A DNA stretch of 64,000 nt from Coriaria nepalensis (taxonomy: Eukaryota; Streptophyta; Magnoliopsida; Cucurbitales; Coriariaceae): assembly GCA_027186245.1 (NCBI GenBank), contig CP114482.1, positions 10,125,209 to 10,189,208 of the forward strand, in the 5' to 3' direction. Position numbers and translations under genes: made by a program. Under the pieces are notes generated by a model. It was not told the DNA's origin, did not search any database, and saw only the letters and a list, made by a program, of their open reading frames with translations. Shown one piece after another: positions 13,123 through 24,522 of this stretch. The stretch's first letter is position 1. Each line of letters starts with the position of its first letter.

Positions 13123-13768
13123 AATTCATTTGAAAGCAATTAAAATGAATTCTATTTTCCGCTTCGAACCCGTCTTTCATACAAAATTTGCTCATGATCA
13201 TTTAAGGGCAAGTACACATTTGTTTTATTTGAGATTCATGTCAATGAATCTTTTCAACTCACTAATTTATTTGAAACCAATTCTAATGAATTCTATTTTT
13301 ACACTTCAAACACCATTTTCGTGCATCACTTGCTGATGATCTTTTTAAGACAAGTATGCATTTGTTTTATCTTATATTCATGTCAATGAGTCTTTTCGAG
13401 ACAGTAAATCATTTGGATGCCATTGGAGAGAATACTATTTTCGCATTTGAAACATGACTATCGCGCATAGCTTTATATGATTTTTTAAAGGCAAGTATGA
13501 ATTTGTTTAATCTTACACTCATCATCTCAATGACTCTTTGAAAGTCATTAATTCATTTGAAAGCAATTAAAATGAATTATATTTTCTCCTTTGAACCCGA
13601 CTTTCATACAAGACTTGCTACTGATCATTTAAGGGCAAGTATGCATTTGTTTTATTTGAGATTCACGTCAATGAGTCTTTTCAAGTCACTAATTCATTCG
13701 AAAGCAATTCGAACGAATTCTATTTTCGCACTTCAAACACCACTTTCGCGGATCACTTGCTAATGATT
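12810..13768 (+). repeat. Block duplication of 10086-11045 (offset about 2724 bp)
   Basis: Two and a bit units share diagnostic variants with 10086-11045: gaacccgtctttc, tgctcatgatc, gtcaatgaatctttt, ccattggagagaatac, gcatttgaaacatg, ttacactcatc and atgaattatattttctcc. Offsets between matching unit starts are 2724 and 2723 bp. Confidence 0.83.
12821..12872 (+). repeat. 26-bp tandem duplication inside the extra M2 of the tetramer
   Basis: Copies at 12821-12846 and 12847-12872, with private changes (aacaaaatct in the first, gaagtctattt in the second). It sits in the second M2 of the only four-monomer unit of array A and has the flank caagccactaattc shared with the 9.6 and 10.1 kb loci. Confidence 0.92.
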
Positions 13769-13770
13769 TT

Positions 13771-15108
13771 TTTAAGACAAGTATGCATTTGTTTTATCTT
13801 AATTCATGTCAACGAGTCTTTTTAAGATAATTAATCATTTGGAAAACATTGGAGCGAATACTATTTTCGCATTTCAAACACGACTTTCGCGCATACCTTG
13901 CAAATGATTTTTTGAAGGCAAGTATGAATTTTTCTAATCTTAGAGTCATCATCTCAATGACTCTTTCAAAGTCAATAATTCATTTGAAAGCAATTAAAAT
14001 GAATTCTATTTTCTGCTTCGAACCCGACTTTCGTACATAACTTGCTGATGATCATTTAAGGGCAAGTACACATTTGTTTTATTTGAGATTCATGTCAATG
14101 AGTCCTTTCAAGTCACTAATTTATTTGAAAGCAATTCGAACGAATTATATTTTTGCACTTCAAACACTACTTTCGCGCATCACTTGCTAATGATCTTCTG
14201 AAGACAAGTATGCATTCGTTTTATCTTATATTCTTTTCAAGGAGTCTTCTCAAGATGATAAATCAATTGGAAGACATTGGAGCGAATACTATTTTCGCAT
14301 TTCAAACACGACTATCGCACATAGCTTGCATACGGTTTTTTGAAGGCAAGTATGAATTTGTTTTATTTTAGAGTCATTATCTCAATGACTTTTTCAAAGT
14401 CACTAATTCATTTGAAAGCAATCAAAATGAATTCTATATTCCGCTTTGAACCCGACTTTCATACAAAATTTGCTAATGATCATTTAAGGGCAAGTACACA
14501 TTTGTTTTATTTGAGATTCATGTCAATGAGTCTTTTCAAGTCACTAAATCATTTGAAAGCAATTCGAACGAATTCTATTTTCGCTCTTCAAACACTACTT
14601 TCGCGGATCACTTGCTAATGATCTTTTTAAGACAAGTATGCATTTGTTTTATCTTATATTCATGTCAATGAGTCTTTTCAAGACAGTAAATCATTTGGAT
14701 GCCATTGGAGCGAATACTATTTTCGCATTTCAAACATGACTATCGCGCATAGCTTTCATATGATTTTTTGAAGGCAAGTATGAATTTGTTTAATCTTACA
14801 GTCATCATCTCAATAACTCTTTGAAAGTCATTAATTCATTTGATAGCAATTAAACTGAATTCTATTTTCTCCGTCGAACCCGACTTTCGTACATAACTTG
14901 CTGATGATCATTTAAGGTTATGTACACCTTTGTTTTATTTGAAATTCATGTCAATAAGTCTTTTCAAGTCACTAATTTATTCGAAACCAATTCAAATGAA
15001 TTCTATTTTTACACTTCAAACACCACTTTCGCGCATCACTTGCTGATGATATTTTTAAGACAAGTATGCATTTGTTTTATCTTATTTTCACGTCAATGAG
15101 TTTTTTCA
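13771..15108 (+). repeat. Long-range block duplication, right copy (partner 8001-9338)
   Basis: Right copy of the 5770-bp-offset block. It has a few private changes (gtcaacgagtc, aagataattaatc, ttcttttcaagg). It ends near 15108, where caagaatataaatc replaces caagacaataaatc of the left copy. Immediately upstream, 12810-13768 instead matches 10086-11045, so this part of the array is a patchwork of blocks. Confidence 0.85.
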
Positions 15109-17553
15109 AGAATATAAATCATTTGGATGCCATTGGAGCGAATACTATTTTCGCATTCCAAACATGACTATCGCGCATAGCTTTCATATGATTTTTTGAA
15201 GGCAAGTATGAATTTGTTTAATCTTACAGTCATCATCTCAATGACTCTTTGAAAGTCACTAATTCATTTGAAAGCAATTAAAATAAATTCTATTTTCCGC
15301 TTCGAACCCGACTTTCATACAACACTTGCTACTGATCATTTAAGGGTAAGTACACTTTTGTTTTATTTGAGATTCATGTCAATGAGTCTTTTCAAGTCAC
15401 TAATTTATTTGAAACCAATTCTAATGAATTCTATTTTTACACTTCAAACACCACTTTCGCACATCACTTGCTGATGATCTTTTTAAGACAAGTATGCATT
15501 TGTTTTATCTTATATTCATGTCAATGAGTCTTTTCAAGAAAATAAATCATTCGGAAGCCATTGGAGTGAATACTATTTTCGCATTTTAAACTCGACTTTC
15601 GTGCATAGCTTGCGTATGATTTTTTGAAGGCACGCATGAATTTGTTTTATTTTAGAGTCATTATCTCAATGACTTTTTGAAAGTCACTAATTCATTTGAA
15701 AGCAATTAAAATAAATTCTATTTTCCGCTTCGAACCCGACTTTCATACAAGACTTGCTACTGATCATTTAAGGGTAAGTACACATTTGTTTTATTTGAGA
15801 TTCATGTCAATGAGTCTTTTCAAGTCACTAACTTATTTGAAATCAATTGTAATGAATTCTATTTTTACACTTCTAACACCACTTTCGCGCATCACTTGCT
15901 GATGATCTTTTTAAGACAAGTATGCATTTGTTTTATCTTATATTCATGTCAATGAGTCTTTTCAAGAAAATAAATCATTCGGAAGCCATTGGAGTGAATA
16001 CTATTTTCGCATTTTAAACACGACTTTCGCGCATAGCTTGCGTATGATTTTTGAAGGCAAGCATGAATTTGTTTTATTTTAGAGTCATTATCTCAATGAC
16101 TTTTTGAAAGTCACTAATTCATTTGAAAGCAATTAAAATAAATTCTATTTTCCGCTTCGAACCCGACTTTCATACAAGACTTGCTACTGATCATTTAAGG
16201 GTAAGCACACTTTTATTTTATTTGAGATTCATGTCAATGAGTCTTTTCAAGTCACTAATTTATTTGAAATCAATTCTAATGAATTCTATTTTTACACTTC
16301 AAACACTAATTTCGCGCATCACTTCCTGATTATCTTTTTAAGACAAGTATGCATTTTTTTTATCTTATATTCATGTCAATGAGTCTTTTCAAGACAATAA
16401 ATCATTTGGATGCCATTGGAGCGAATATTATTTTCGCATTTCAAACATGACTATCGCGCATAGCTTTCATATGATTTTTTGAAGGCAAGTATGAATTTGT
16501 TTAATCTTCCAGTCATCATCTCAATAACTCTTTAAAAGTCATTAATTCATTTGAAAGCAATTAAACTGAATTCTATTTTCTCCTTCGAACCTGACTTTCG
16601 TACATAACTTGCTGATGATCATTTAAGGGTTAGTACACCTTTGTTTTATTTGAGATTCATGTCAATAAGTCTTTTCAAGTCACTAATTTATTCGAAACCA
16701 ATTCAAATGCATTCTATTTTTACACTTCAAACACCACTTTCGTGCATCACTTGCTAATGATCTTTTTAAGACAAGTATGCATTTGTTTTATCTTATTTTC
16801 ATGTCAATGAGTTTTTTCAAGACAATAAATCATTTGGAAGCCACCGGAGCGAATACTATTTTCGCATTTCAAACACAACTTTTGCGCATAGCTTGCATAT
16901 GATTTTTTGAAGGCAAGCATGAATTTGTTTTATTTTAGAGTCATTATCTCAATGAGTTTTTGAAAGTCACTAATTCATTTGAAAGTAATAAAAATGAATT
17001 CTATTTTCCGCTTCGAACCCGACTTTCATCCAAAACTTGCTAATGATCATTTAAGGGCAAGGAGACATTTGTTTTATTTGAGATTCATGTCAATTTGTCT
17101 TTTCAAGTCACTAATTTATTTGAAACCAATTCAAATGAATTCTATTTTTACACTTCAAACACTACTTTCACGCATCACTTGCTGATGACATTTGTAAGAC
17201 AAATATGCATTTGTTTTATCTTATTTTCATGTCAATGAGTTTTTTCAAGACAATAAATCATTTGGAAGCCATTGGAGCGAATACAATTTTCGCATTTCAA
17301 ACACAACTTTCGCGCATAGCTTGCATATGTTTTTTTTTGAAGAAAAGCATGAATTTGTTTTATTTTAGAGTCATTATCTCAATGAGTTTTTGAAAGTCAC
17401 TAATTCATTTGAAAGCAATTAAAATGAATTCTATTTTCCGCTTCGAACCCGACTTTCATACAAAATTTGCTAATGATCATTTAAGGGCAAGTACACATTT
17501 GTTTTATTTGACATTCATGTCAATGAGTCTTTTCAAGTCACTAATTCATTTGA

Positions 17554-17605
17554 AAGGAATTCGAACGAATTCTATTTTGAAGCAATTTGAACGAATTCTA
17601 TTTTT
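17554..17605 (+). repeat. 26-bp tandem duplication in the last complete M2 before the strand switch
   Basis: Copies at 17554-17579 and 17580-17605. The second has caatttgaacg. It is the last M2 of array A, ending about 130 bp before the inverted junction. Confidence 0.92.
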
Positions 17606-17735
17606 GCACTTCAAACACCACTTTCGCGCATCACTTCCTGATTATCTTTTTAAGACAAGTATGCTTTTGTTTTATCTTATATTCATGTCAATGAGTCTTT
17701 TCAAGACAATAAATCATTTGGAAGCCATTGGAGCG

Positions 17736-17772
17736 AATAAGAAAATCATGTTTGAAGGGCGAAAATAGAATT
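17736..17772. other. Inverted junction (strand switch) between array A and array B
   Basis: Reading rightward, the start of an M3 (ggaagccattggagcgaata) runs directly into the 3' end of a B3 monomer (agaaaatcatgtttgaaggg). A normal M3 would continue ctattttcgcatttc. Both parents have 'ta' at the join (gcgaata and ttatgta), so there is at most a 2-bp overlap and no inserted bases. The B side begins at a position that is the reverse complement of nearly the same part of the monomer, only about 30 bp away. The two arrays thus form a very large imperfect palindrome with an asymmetric centre of about 30 bp. From here the + strand becomes A-rich. A natural inversion or template switch and an assembly error are both possible causes. 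Confidence 0.93.
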
Positions 17773-19453
17773 CGTTCGACTTAATTTAGAATGATTTAAC
17801 GACTAGAAGAGACTCATTGACATGACTTTAAGGCTAAACAAATGCATTGTTGCCTTCAATAGATCAACTGCAAGTTATGCACGAAAGTCATATTTAAAGG
17901 CCGAATTTCATTCGAAGTGATTTAGAATGATTTACTGACTAAAAGAGACTCAAAAATATGACTTTAAGGTAAAAAAAAATGCATAGTTGCCTTCAATAGA
18001 TCAATGCAAGTTATGCATCAAAGTCGTGTCTTAAATGCACAAATAGAATTGGTTCGAAGTGCTTCCAAACAATTTAATGATATGAAAAGACTGAATGATA
18101 TGTTTTTTATGGCTAAAACAATGCATTGTTGTCTTCAATAGATTAATTGCAAGTTATGTAAGAAAATCATGTTTGAAGGGCGAAAATAGAATTCGTTCGA
18201 CTTAATTTTGAATGATTTAACGACTAGAAGAGACTCATTGACATGACTTTAAGGCTAAACAAATGCATTGTAGCCTTCAATAGATCAAGTGCAAGTTATG
18301 CATGAAAGTTATGTTTAAACGCCGAATTTCATTCGAAGTGATTTAGAAAGATTTACTGACTAAAAGAGACACAATAATATGACTTTAAGGCTAAAAAAAT
18401 GGATAGTTGCCTTCAATAGATCAATTGCAAGTTATGCATGAAAGTCGTGTCTTAAATGCAAAAAATAAAATTGGTTCGAAGTGCTTCCAAACAATTTAAT
18501 GATATGAAAAGACTGAATGATATGCTTTTTATGGCTAAAACAATGCGTTGTTGTCTTCGATAGATTAATTGCAAGTTATGTAAGAAAATCATGTTTGAAG
18601 GGCGAAAATAGAATTCGTTCGACTTAATTTAGAATGATTTAACGACCAGAAGAGACTCATTGACATGACTTTAAGGCTAAACAAATGCATTGTTGCCTTC
18701 AATAGATCAACTGCAAGTTATGCACGAAAGTCATGTTTAAAGGCCGAATTTTATTCCAAGTGATTTAGAATGATTTACTGACTAAAAGAGACGCAAAAAT
18801 ATGACTTTAAGGTAAAAAAAATGCATAGTTGCCTTCAGTAGATCAATTGCAAGTTATATATGAAAGTCGTGTCTTAAATGCACAAATAGAATTGGTTCGA
18901 AGTGCTTTCAAACAATTTAATGATATGAAAAGACTGAATGATATGCTTTTTATGGCTAAAACAATGCATTGTTGTCTTCAATAGATTAATTGCAAGTTAT
19001 GTAAGAAAATCATGTTTGAAGGGCGAAAATAGAATTCGTTCGACTTAATTTTGAATGATTTAACGACTAGAAGAGACTCATTGACATGACTTTAAGGCTA
19101 AACAAATGCATTGTTGCCTTCAATAGATCAACTGCAAGTTATGCACGAAAGTCATGTTTAAAGGCCGAATTTCATTCGAAGTGATTTAGAATGATTTACT
19201 GACTAAAGGAGATGCAATAATATGACTTTAAGGCTAAAAAAATGGATAGTTGCCTTCAATAGATCAATTGCAAGTTATGCATGAAAGTCATGTCTTAAAT
19301 GCAAAAAATAGAATTGGTTCGAAGTGCTTCCAAACAATTTAATGATATGAAAGGACTGAATGATATGCTTTCTATGGCTAAAACAATGCATTGTTGTCTT
19401 CAATAGATTAATTGCAAGTTATGTAAGAAAATCAAGTTTGAAGGGCGAAAATA
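17740..19453 (-). repeat. Array B, first four trimers after the inverted junction
   Basis: After the 28-bp remnant of B3 there are complete units starting at 17768, 18189, 18611 and 19032. The first two contain variants rare in the adjacent sequence but present at 59.3-59.9 kb: tcatatttaaa, gatcaatgcaag (a 2-bp-short box), gcatcaaagtcg, cattgtagcc and gagacacaataat. Otherwise they are ordinary B1-B2-B3 trimers. Confidence 0.92.
17870..18440 (-). repeat. Block shared with 59318-59890, about 41.4 kb away
   Basis: Diagnostic variants occur in the same order in both places: tcatatttaaa, aaggtaaaa, gatcaatgcaagttatgc with atcaaagtcg, aattttgaatgattt, cattgtagcc, gaaagttatgtttaaacgcc and gagacacaataat. 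The shared marker tcaatgcaag is at 18001 and 59448. Similarity falls to background after about 18440. Confidence 0.83.
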
Positions 19454-19738
19454 GAATTCGTTCGACTTAATTTAGAATGATTTAACGACTAGAAGAGACT
19501 CATTGACATGACTTTTAGGCTAAATAAATGCATTGTTGCCTTCAATACATCAACTGCAAGTTATGCACGAAACTCGTGTCTTAAATGCAAAAATAGAATT
19601 GGTTAAAAGTGCTTCCAAACAATTTAATGATATGAAAAGACTGAATGATATGCTTTTTATGGGTAAAACAATGCATTGTTGTCTTTAATAGATTAATTGC
19701 AAGTTATGTAGGAAAATCATGTTTGAAGGGCGAAAATA
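19454..19738 (-). repeat. Two-monomer variant unit (285 bp): B1/B2 fusion plus B3
   Basis: The unit begins as B1 (gaattcgttcgactt, aacgactagaag) but at the box ttatgcacgaaa changes to the B2 end (ctcgtgtcttaaatgc), then continues into B3. One monomer length of about 136 bp is missing. This is the expected product of exchange between B1 and B2 inside the conserved box. Confidence 0.92.
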
Positions 19739-20160
19739 GAATTCGTTCGACTTAATTTAGAATGATTTAATGACTAGAAGAGACTCATTGACATGACTTT
19801 AAGGCTAAACAAATGCCTTGTTGCCTTCAATAGATCAACTGCAAGTTATGCACGAAAGTCATGTTTAAAGGCCGAATTTCATTCGAAGTGATTTAGAATG
19901 ATTTACTGACTAAAGGAGACGCAATAATATGACTTTAAGGCTAAAAAAAATGGATATTTGCCTTCAATAGATCAATTGCAAGTTAGACATGGAAGCCGTG
20001 TCTTAAATGCAAAAAATAGAATTTGTTCGAAGTGCTTCCAAACATTTTAATATATGAAAAGACTGAATGATATGCTTTTTATGGCTAAAACAATGCACTG
20101 TTGTCTTCAATAGATTAATAGCAAGTTATGTAAGAAAATCATGTTTGAAGGGCGAAAATA

Positions 20161-20445
20161 GAATTCATTCGACTTAATTTAGAATGATTTAACGACTAGA
20201 AGAGACTGATTGACATGACTTTAAGGCTAAACAAATGCATTGTTGCCTTCAATACATCAACTGCAAGTTATGCACGAAAGTCGTGTCTTAAATGCAAAAA
20301 TAGAATTGGTTCGAAGTGCTTCCAAACATTTTAATGATATGAAAAGACTGAATGATATGCTTTTTATGGCTAAAACAATGCATTGTTGTCTTCAATAGAT
20401 TAATTGCAAGTTATGTACGAAAATCATGTTTGAAGGGCGAAAATA
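20161..20445 (-). repeat. Two-monomer variant unit (285 bp), same fusion as at 19454
   Basis: The B1-to-B2 switch is at the same place (ttatgcacgaaagtcgtgtc) and the same rare ttcaatacatcaactgc precedes it. With the intervening trimer (19739-20160) it forms one of two tandem 5-monomer blocks. Confidence 0.92.
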
Positions 20446-20868
20446 GAATTCGTTCGACTTAATTTAGAATGATTTAATGACTAGAAGAGACTCATTGATG
20501 TGACTTTAAGGCTAAACAAATGCCTTGTTGCCTTCAATAGATCAACTGCAAGTTATGCACGAAAGTCATGTTTAAAGGCCGAATTTCATTCGAAGTGATT
20601 TAGAATGATTTACTGACTAAAAGAGACGCAATAATATGACTTTAAAACTAAAAAAAATGGATATTTGCCTTCAATAGATCAATTGCAAGTTATACATGGA
20701 AGTCGTGTCTTAAATGCAAAAAATAGAATTGGTTCGAAGTGCTTCCAAACAATTTAATGATATGAAAAGAATGAATGATATGCTTTTTATGGCTAAAACA
20801 ATGCACTGTTGTCTTCAATAGATTAATTGCAAGTTATGTAAGAAAATCATGTTTGAAGGGCGAAAATA

Positions 20869-23817
20869 GAATTCGTTCGATTTGATTTAGAATGATTTAA
20901 CGACTAAAAGAGGCTCATTGACATGACTTTAAGGCTAAACAAATGCATTGTTGCCCTCAATAGATCAACTGCAAGTTATGCACGAAAGTCATGTTTAAAG
21001 GCCGAATTTCATTCGAAGTGATTTAGAATGATTTACTGACTAAAAGAGACGCAAAAATATGACTTTAAGGCTAAAAAAATGCATAGTTGCCTTCAATAGA
21101 TCAATTGCAAGTTATGCATGAAAGTCATGTCTTAAATGCAAAAATTGAATTGGTTCGAAGTGCTTCCAAACAATTTAATGATATGAAAAGACTGAATGAT
21201 ATGCTTTTTATGGCTAAAATAATGCATCGTTGTCTTCAATAGATTAATTGCAAGTTATGTAAGAAAATCATTATTGAAGGGCAAAAATAGAATTCGTTCG
21301 ACTTAATTTAGAATGATTTAACGACTAGAAGAGACTCATTGACATGACTTTAAGGCTAAACAAATGCATTGTTGCCTTCAATAGATCAATTGCAAGTTAT
21401 GCACGAAAGTCATGTTTAAAGGCCGAATTTCATTCGAAGTGATTTAGAATTATTTATTGACTAAAAGCGACGCAATAATATGACTTTAAGGCTAAAAAAA
21501 TGGATAGTTGCCTTCAATAGATCAATTACAAGTTATGCATGAAAGTCGTGTCTTAAATGCAAAAATAGAATTGGTTCGAAGTGCTTCCAAACAATTTAAT
21601 GATATGAAAAGGCTGAATGATATGCTTTTGAAGGCTAAAATAAAGCATTGTTGTCTTCAATCGATTAATAGCAAGTTATGTAAGAAAATCATGTTTGAAG
21701 GGCGAAAATAGAATTCATTCGACTTAATTTAGAATGATTTAACGACTAGAAGAGACTCATTGACATGACTTTAAGGCTAAACAAATGCATTGTTGCCCTC
21801 AATAGATCAACTGCAAGTTATGCACGAAAGTCATGTTTAAAGGCCGAATTTCATTCGAAGTGATTTAGAATGATTTACTGACTAAAAGAGACGGAAAAAT
21901 GTGACTTTCAGGCTAAAAAAATGCATAGTTGCCTTCAATAGATCAATTGCAAGTTATGTATGAAAGTTGTGTCTTAAATGCACAAATAGAATAGGTACGA
22001 AGTGCTTCTAAACAATTTAATGATATGAGAAGACTGAATGATATGCTTTTTAAGGCTAAAATAATGAATTGTTCTCTTCAATAGATTAAAAGCAAGTTAT
22101 GTAACAAAATCATGTTTGAAGGCCGAAAATAGAATTCGTTCGACTTAATTTAGAATAATTTAACGACTAGAAGAGACTCATTGACATGACTTTAAGGCTA
22201 AACAAATGCATTATTGCCTTCAATAGATCAACTGCAAGTTATGCACGAAAGTCATGTTTAAAGGCCGAATTTCATACGAAGTGATTTAGAATGATTTACT
22301 GACTAAAAGAGACGCAATAATATGACTTTAAGGCTAAAAAAATGGATAGTTGCCTTCAATAGATCAATTCTAAGTTATGCATGAAAGTCGTGTCTTAAAT
22401 GCAAAAATAGAATTGGTTCGAAGTGCTTCCAAACAATTTAATGATATGAAAAGACTAAATGATATGCTTTTTATGGCTAAAATAATGCATCGTTGTCTTC
22501 AATAGATTAATTGCAAGTTATGTAAGAAAATCATGTTTGAAGGGCGAAAATAGAATTCGTTTGATTTAATTTAGAATGATTTAACGACTAGAAGAGACTC
22601 ATTGACATGACTTTAAGGCTAAACAAGTGCATTGTTGCCTTCAATAGATCAACTGCAGGTTATGCACGAAAGTCATGTTTAAAGCCCGAATTTCATTCGA
22701 AGTGATTTAGAATGATTTACTAATTAAAAGAGACTCAAAAATATTATTTTAAGGCTACAAAAATGCATAGTTGCCTTCAATTGATGAATTGCAAGTTATG
22801 TATGAAAGTTGTGTCTTAAATGCACAAATAGAATTGGTTCGAAGTGCTTCCAAACAATTTAATGATATGAGAAGACTGAATGATATGCTTTTTGAGGCTA
22901 AAATAATGAATTGTTCTCGTCAAAAGATTAATTGGAAGTTATGTAAGAAAATCATGTTTGAAGGGCGAAAATAGAATTCAGTCGACTTAATTTTGAATGA
23001 TTTAACGACTTCAAGAGACTCATTGACATGACTTTAAGGCTAAACAAATGCATTGTTGCCTTCAATAGATCAACTGCAAGTTATGCACGAAAGTCATGTT
23101 TAAAGGCTGAATTTCATTAGGAGTGATTTAGAATGATTTACTGGCTAAAAGACACGTAAAAATATGACTTTAAGGCTAAAAAAATGCATAGTTGCCTTCA
23201 ATAGATCAATTGCAAGTTATGCATGAAAGTCGTGTCTTAAATGCAAAAATAGAATTGGTTCCAAATGCTTCCAACAATTTATTGATATGAAAAGACTGAA
23301 TGATATGCTTTTTATGGCTAAAATAATGCATTGTTGTCTTCAGTAGATTAATTGCAAGTTATGTAATAAAACCATGTTTGAAGGGCGAAAATAGAATTCG
23401 TTCGACTTAATTTAGAATGATTTAATGACTAGAAGAGACTCATTGACGTGACTTTAAGGATAAATAAATGCATTGTTGCCTTCAATAGATCAACTGCAAG
23501 TTATGCACGAAAGTCATGTTTAAGGGCCGAATTTCATTCGAAATGATTTAGAATGATTTACTGACTAAAAGAGACGCAATAATATGACTTTAAGGCTAAA
23601 AAAAATGTATAGTTGCCTTCAATAGATCAATTGCAAGTTATACATGGAAGTCATGTGTTAAATGCAAAAAATAGAATTGGTTCGAAGTGCTTCCAAACAA
23701 TTTAATGATATGAAAAGACTGAATGATATGCTTTTTATGGCTAAAACAATGCATTGTTGTCTTTAATAGATTAATTGCAAGTTATGTAAGAAAATCATGT
23801 TTGAAGGGCAAAAAATA
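20869..23817 (-). repeat. Array B, seven regular trimers
   Basis: Units start at 20869, 21290, 21711, 22132, 22553, 22974 and 23394. Units carrying gtatgaaagttgtg together with gatatgagaagactg occur at 21.95 and 22.80 kb, 842 bp apart, so two trimer types alternate over part of this stretch. Nothing other than satellite is present. Confidence 0.92.
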
Positions 23818-24101
23818 GAATTCGTTCGACTTAATTTAGAATGATTTACTGACTAAAAGAGACGCAATAATATGACTTTAAGGCTAAAAAAATGCATAGT
23901 TGCCTTCAATAGATCAATTGCAAGTTATGCATGAAAGTCGTGTCTTAAATACAAAAATAGAATTGGTTCGAAGTGCTTCCAACAATTTAATGATATGAAA
24001 AGACTGAATGATATGCTTTTTATGGCTAAAACAATGCATTGTCGTCTTTAATAGATTAATTGCAAGTTATGTAAGAAAATCATGTTTGAAGGGCGAAAAT
24101 A
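23818..24101 (-). repeat. Two-monomer variant unit (284 bp) with an early B1/B2 switch
   Basis: It starts as B1 (gaattcgttcgacttaattt), but after agaatgattta it continues as B2 (ctgactaaaagagacgcaat) and then B3. The crossover is about 30 bp into the monomer, a different place from the dimers at 19.5 and 20.2 kb, so it is an independent event. Confidence 0.92.
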
Positions 24102-24522
24102 GACTTCGTTCGACTTAATTTAGAATGATTTAATGACTAGAAGAGACTCATTGACATGACTTTAAGGCTAAACAAATGCATTGTTGCCTTCAATAGATCA
24201 ACTGCAAGTTATGCACGAAAGTCATGTTTAAAAGCCGAATTTCATTCGAAGTGATTTAGAATGATTTACTAACTAAAAGAGACGCAATAATATGACTTTA
24301 AGGCTAAAAAAATGGATAGTTGCCTTCAATAGCTCAATTACTAGTTATGCATGAAAGTCGTGTCTTAAATGCAAAAATAGAATTGGTTCGAAGTGCTTCG
24401 AAAAAATTTAATGATATGAAAAGACTGAATGATATGCTTTTTATGGCAAAAATAATGCATCGTTGTCTTCAATAGATTAATTGCAAGTTATGTAAGAAAA
24501 TCATGTTTGAAGGGCGAAAATA

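Larger units (their letters stand above)
1..17739 (+). repeat. Satellite array A: about 41 tandem units of a 428-bp trimeric higher-order repeat
   Basis: The start of each unit, aattcatttgaaagcaatt or a close variant, recurs at about 1, 430, 858, 1286, 1714, 2138, 2565, 2993 and so on to about 17404, almost always 426-430 bp apart. Each unit holds three related monomers (M1, M2, M3) of 141-145 bp that share the boxes gaattctatttt, acttgctgatgatc and tcatgtcaatgagt. The + strand is T-rich throughout. Units differ by scattered substitutions and a few indels. Longer spacings (454 or 478 bp) are explained by a 26-bp internal duplication, and one 596-bp spacing by an additional monomer. No non-satellite insertion is visible. 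The array continues beyond the left edge of the window. Tandem satellite in a eukaryotic genome is the secure reading; a centromeric location is only an inference. Confidence 0.97.
19454..20868 (-). repeat. Tandem pair of 5-monomer blocks (dimer + trimer, about 707 bp each)
   Basis: Block 1 is 19454-20160 and block 2 is 20161-20868. Each is a 285-bp dimer followed by a trimer of about 422 bp. Shared private variants inside the trimers include aaatgccttgttgcc, tggatatttgcc, acatggaag and caatgcactgttgtc. The fused dimer was therefore copied together with its neighbour. Confidence 0.9.

Noticed and set aside
17325..17345. Long T-run near the end of array A (tatgttttttttttgaag) as a possible terminator or retro-insertion scar
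   Set aside because: It is an expansion of the normal tatgattttttgaag box by slippage; the surrounding M3 is intact.
433..17768. Recurring open frames of about 60-119 codons on the + strand in array A, with translations starting MKAIKMNSIF or similar
   Set aside because: They recur once per 428-bp unit, many at TTG or similar starts, and 428 is not a multiple of 3 so the frame is lost at each unit. Substitutions do not favour silent sites, and no ribosome-binding or promoter context recurs as for a gene family. They are chance frames in T-rich satellite.
17409..17768. 119-codon frame crossing the inverted junction
   Set aside because: It only joins an array A frame to a few codons of array B; it is a by-product of the join.
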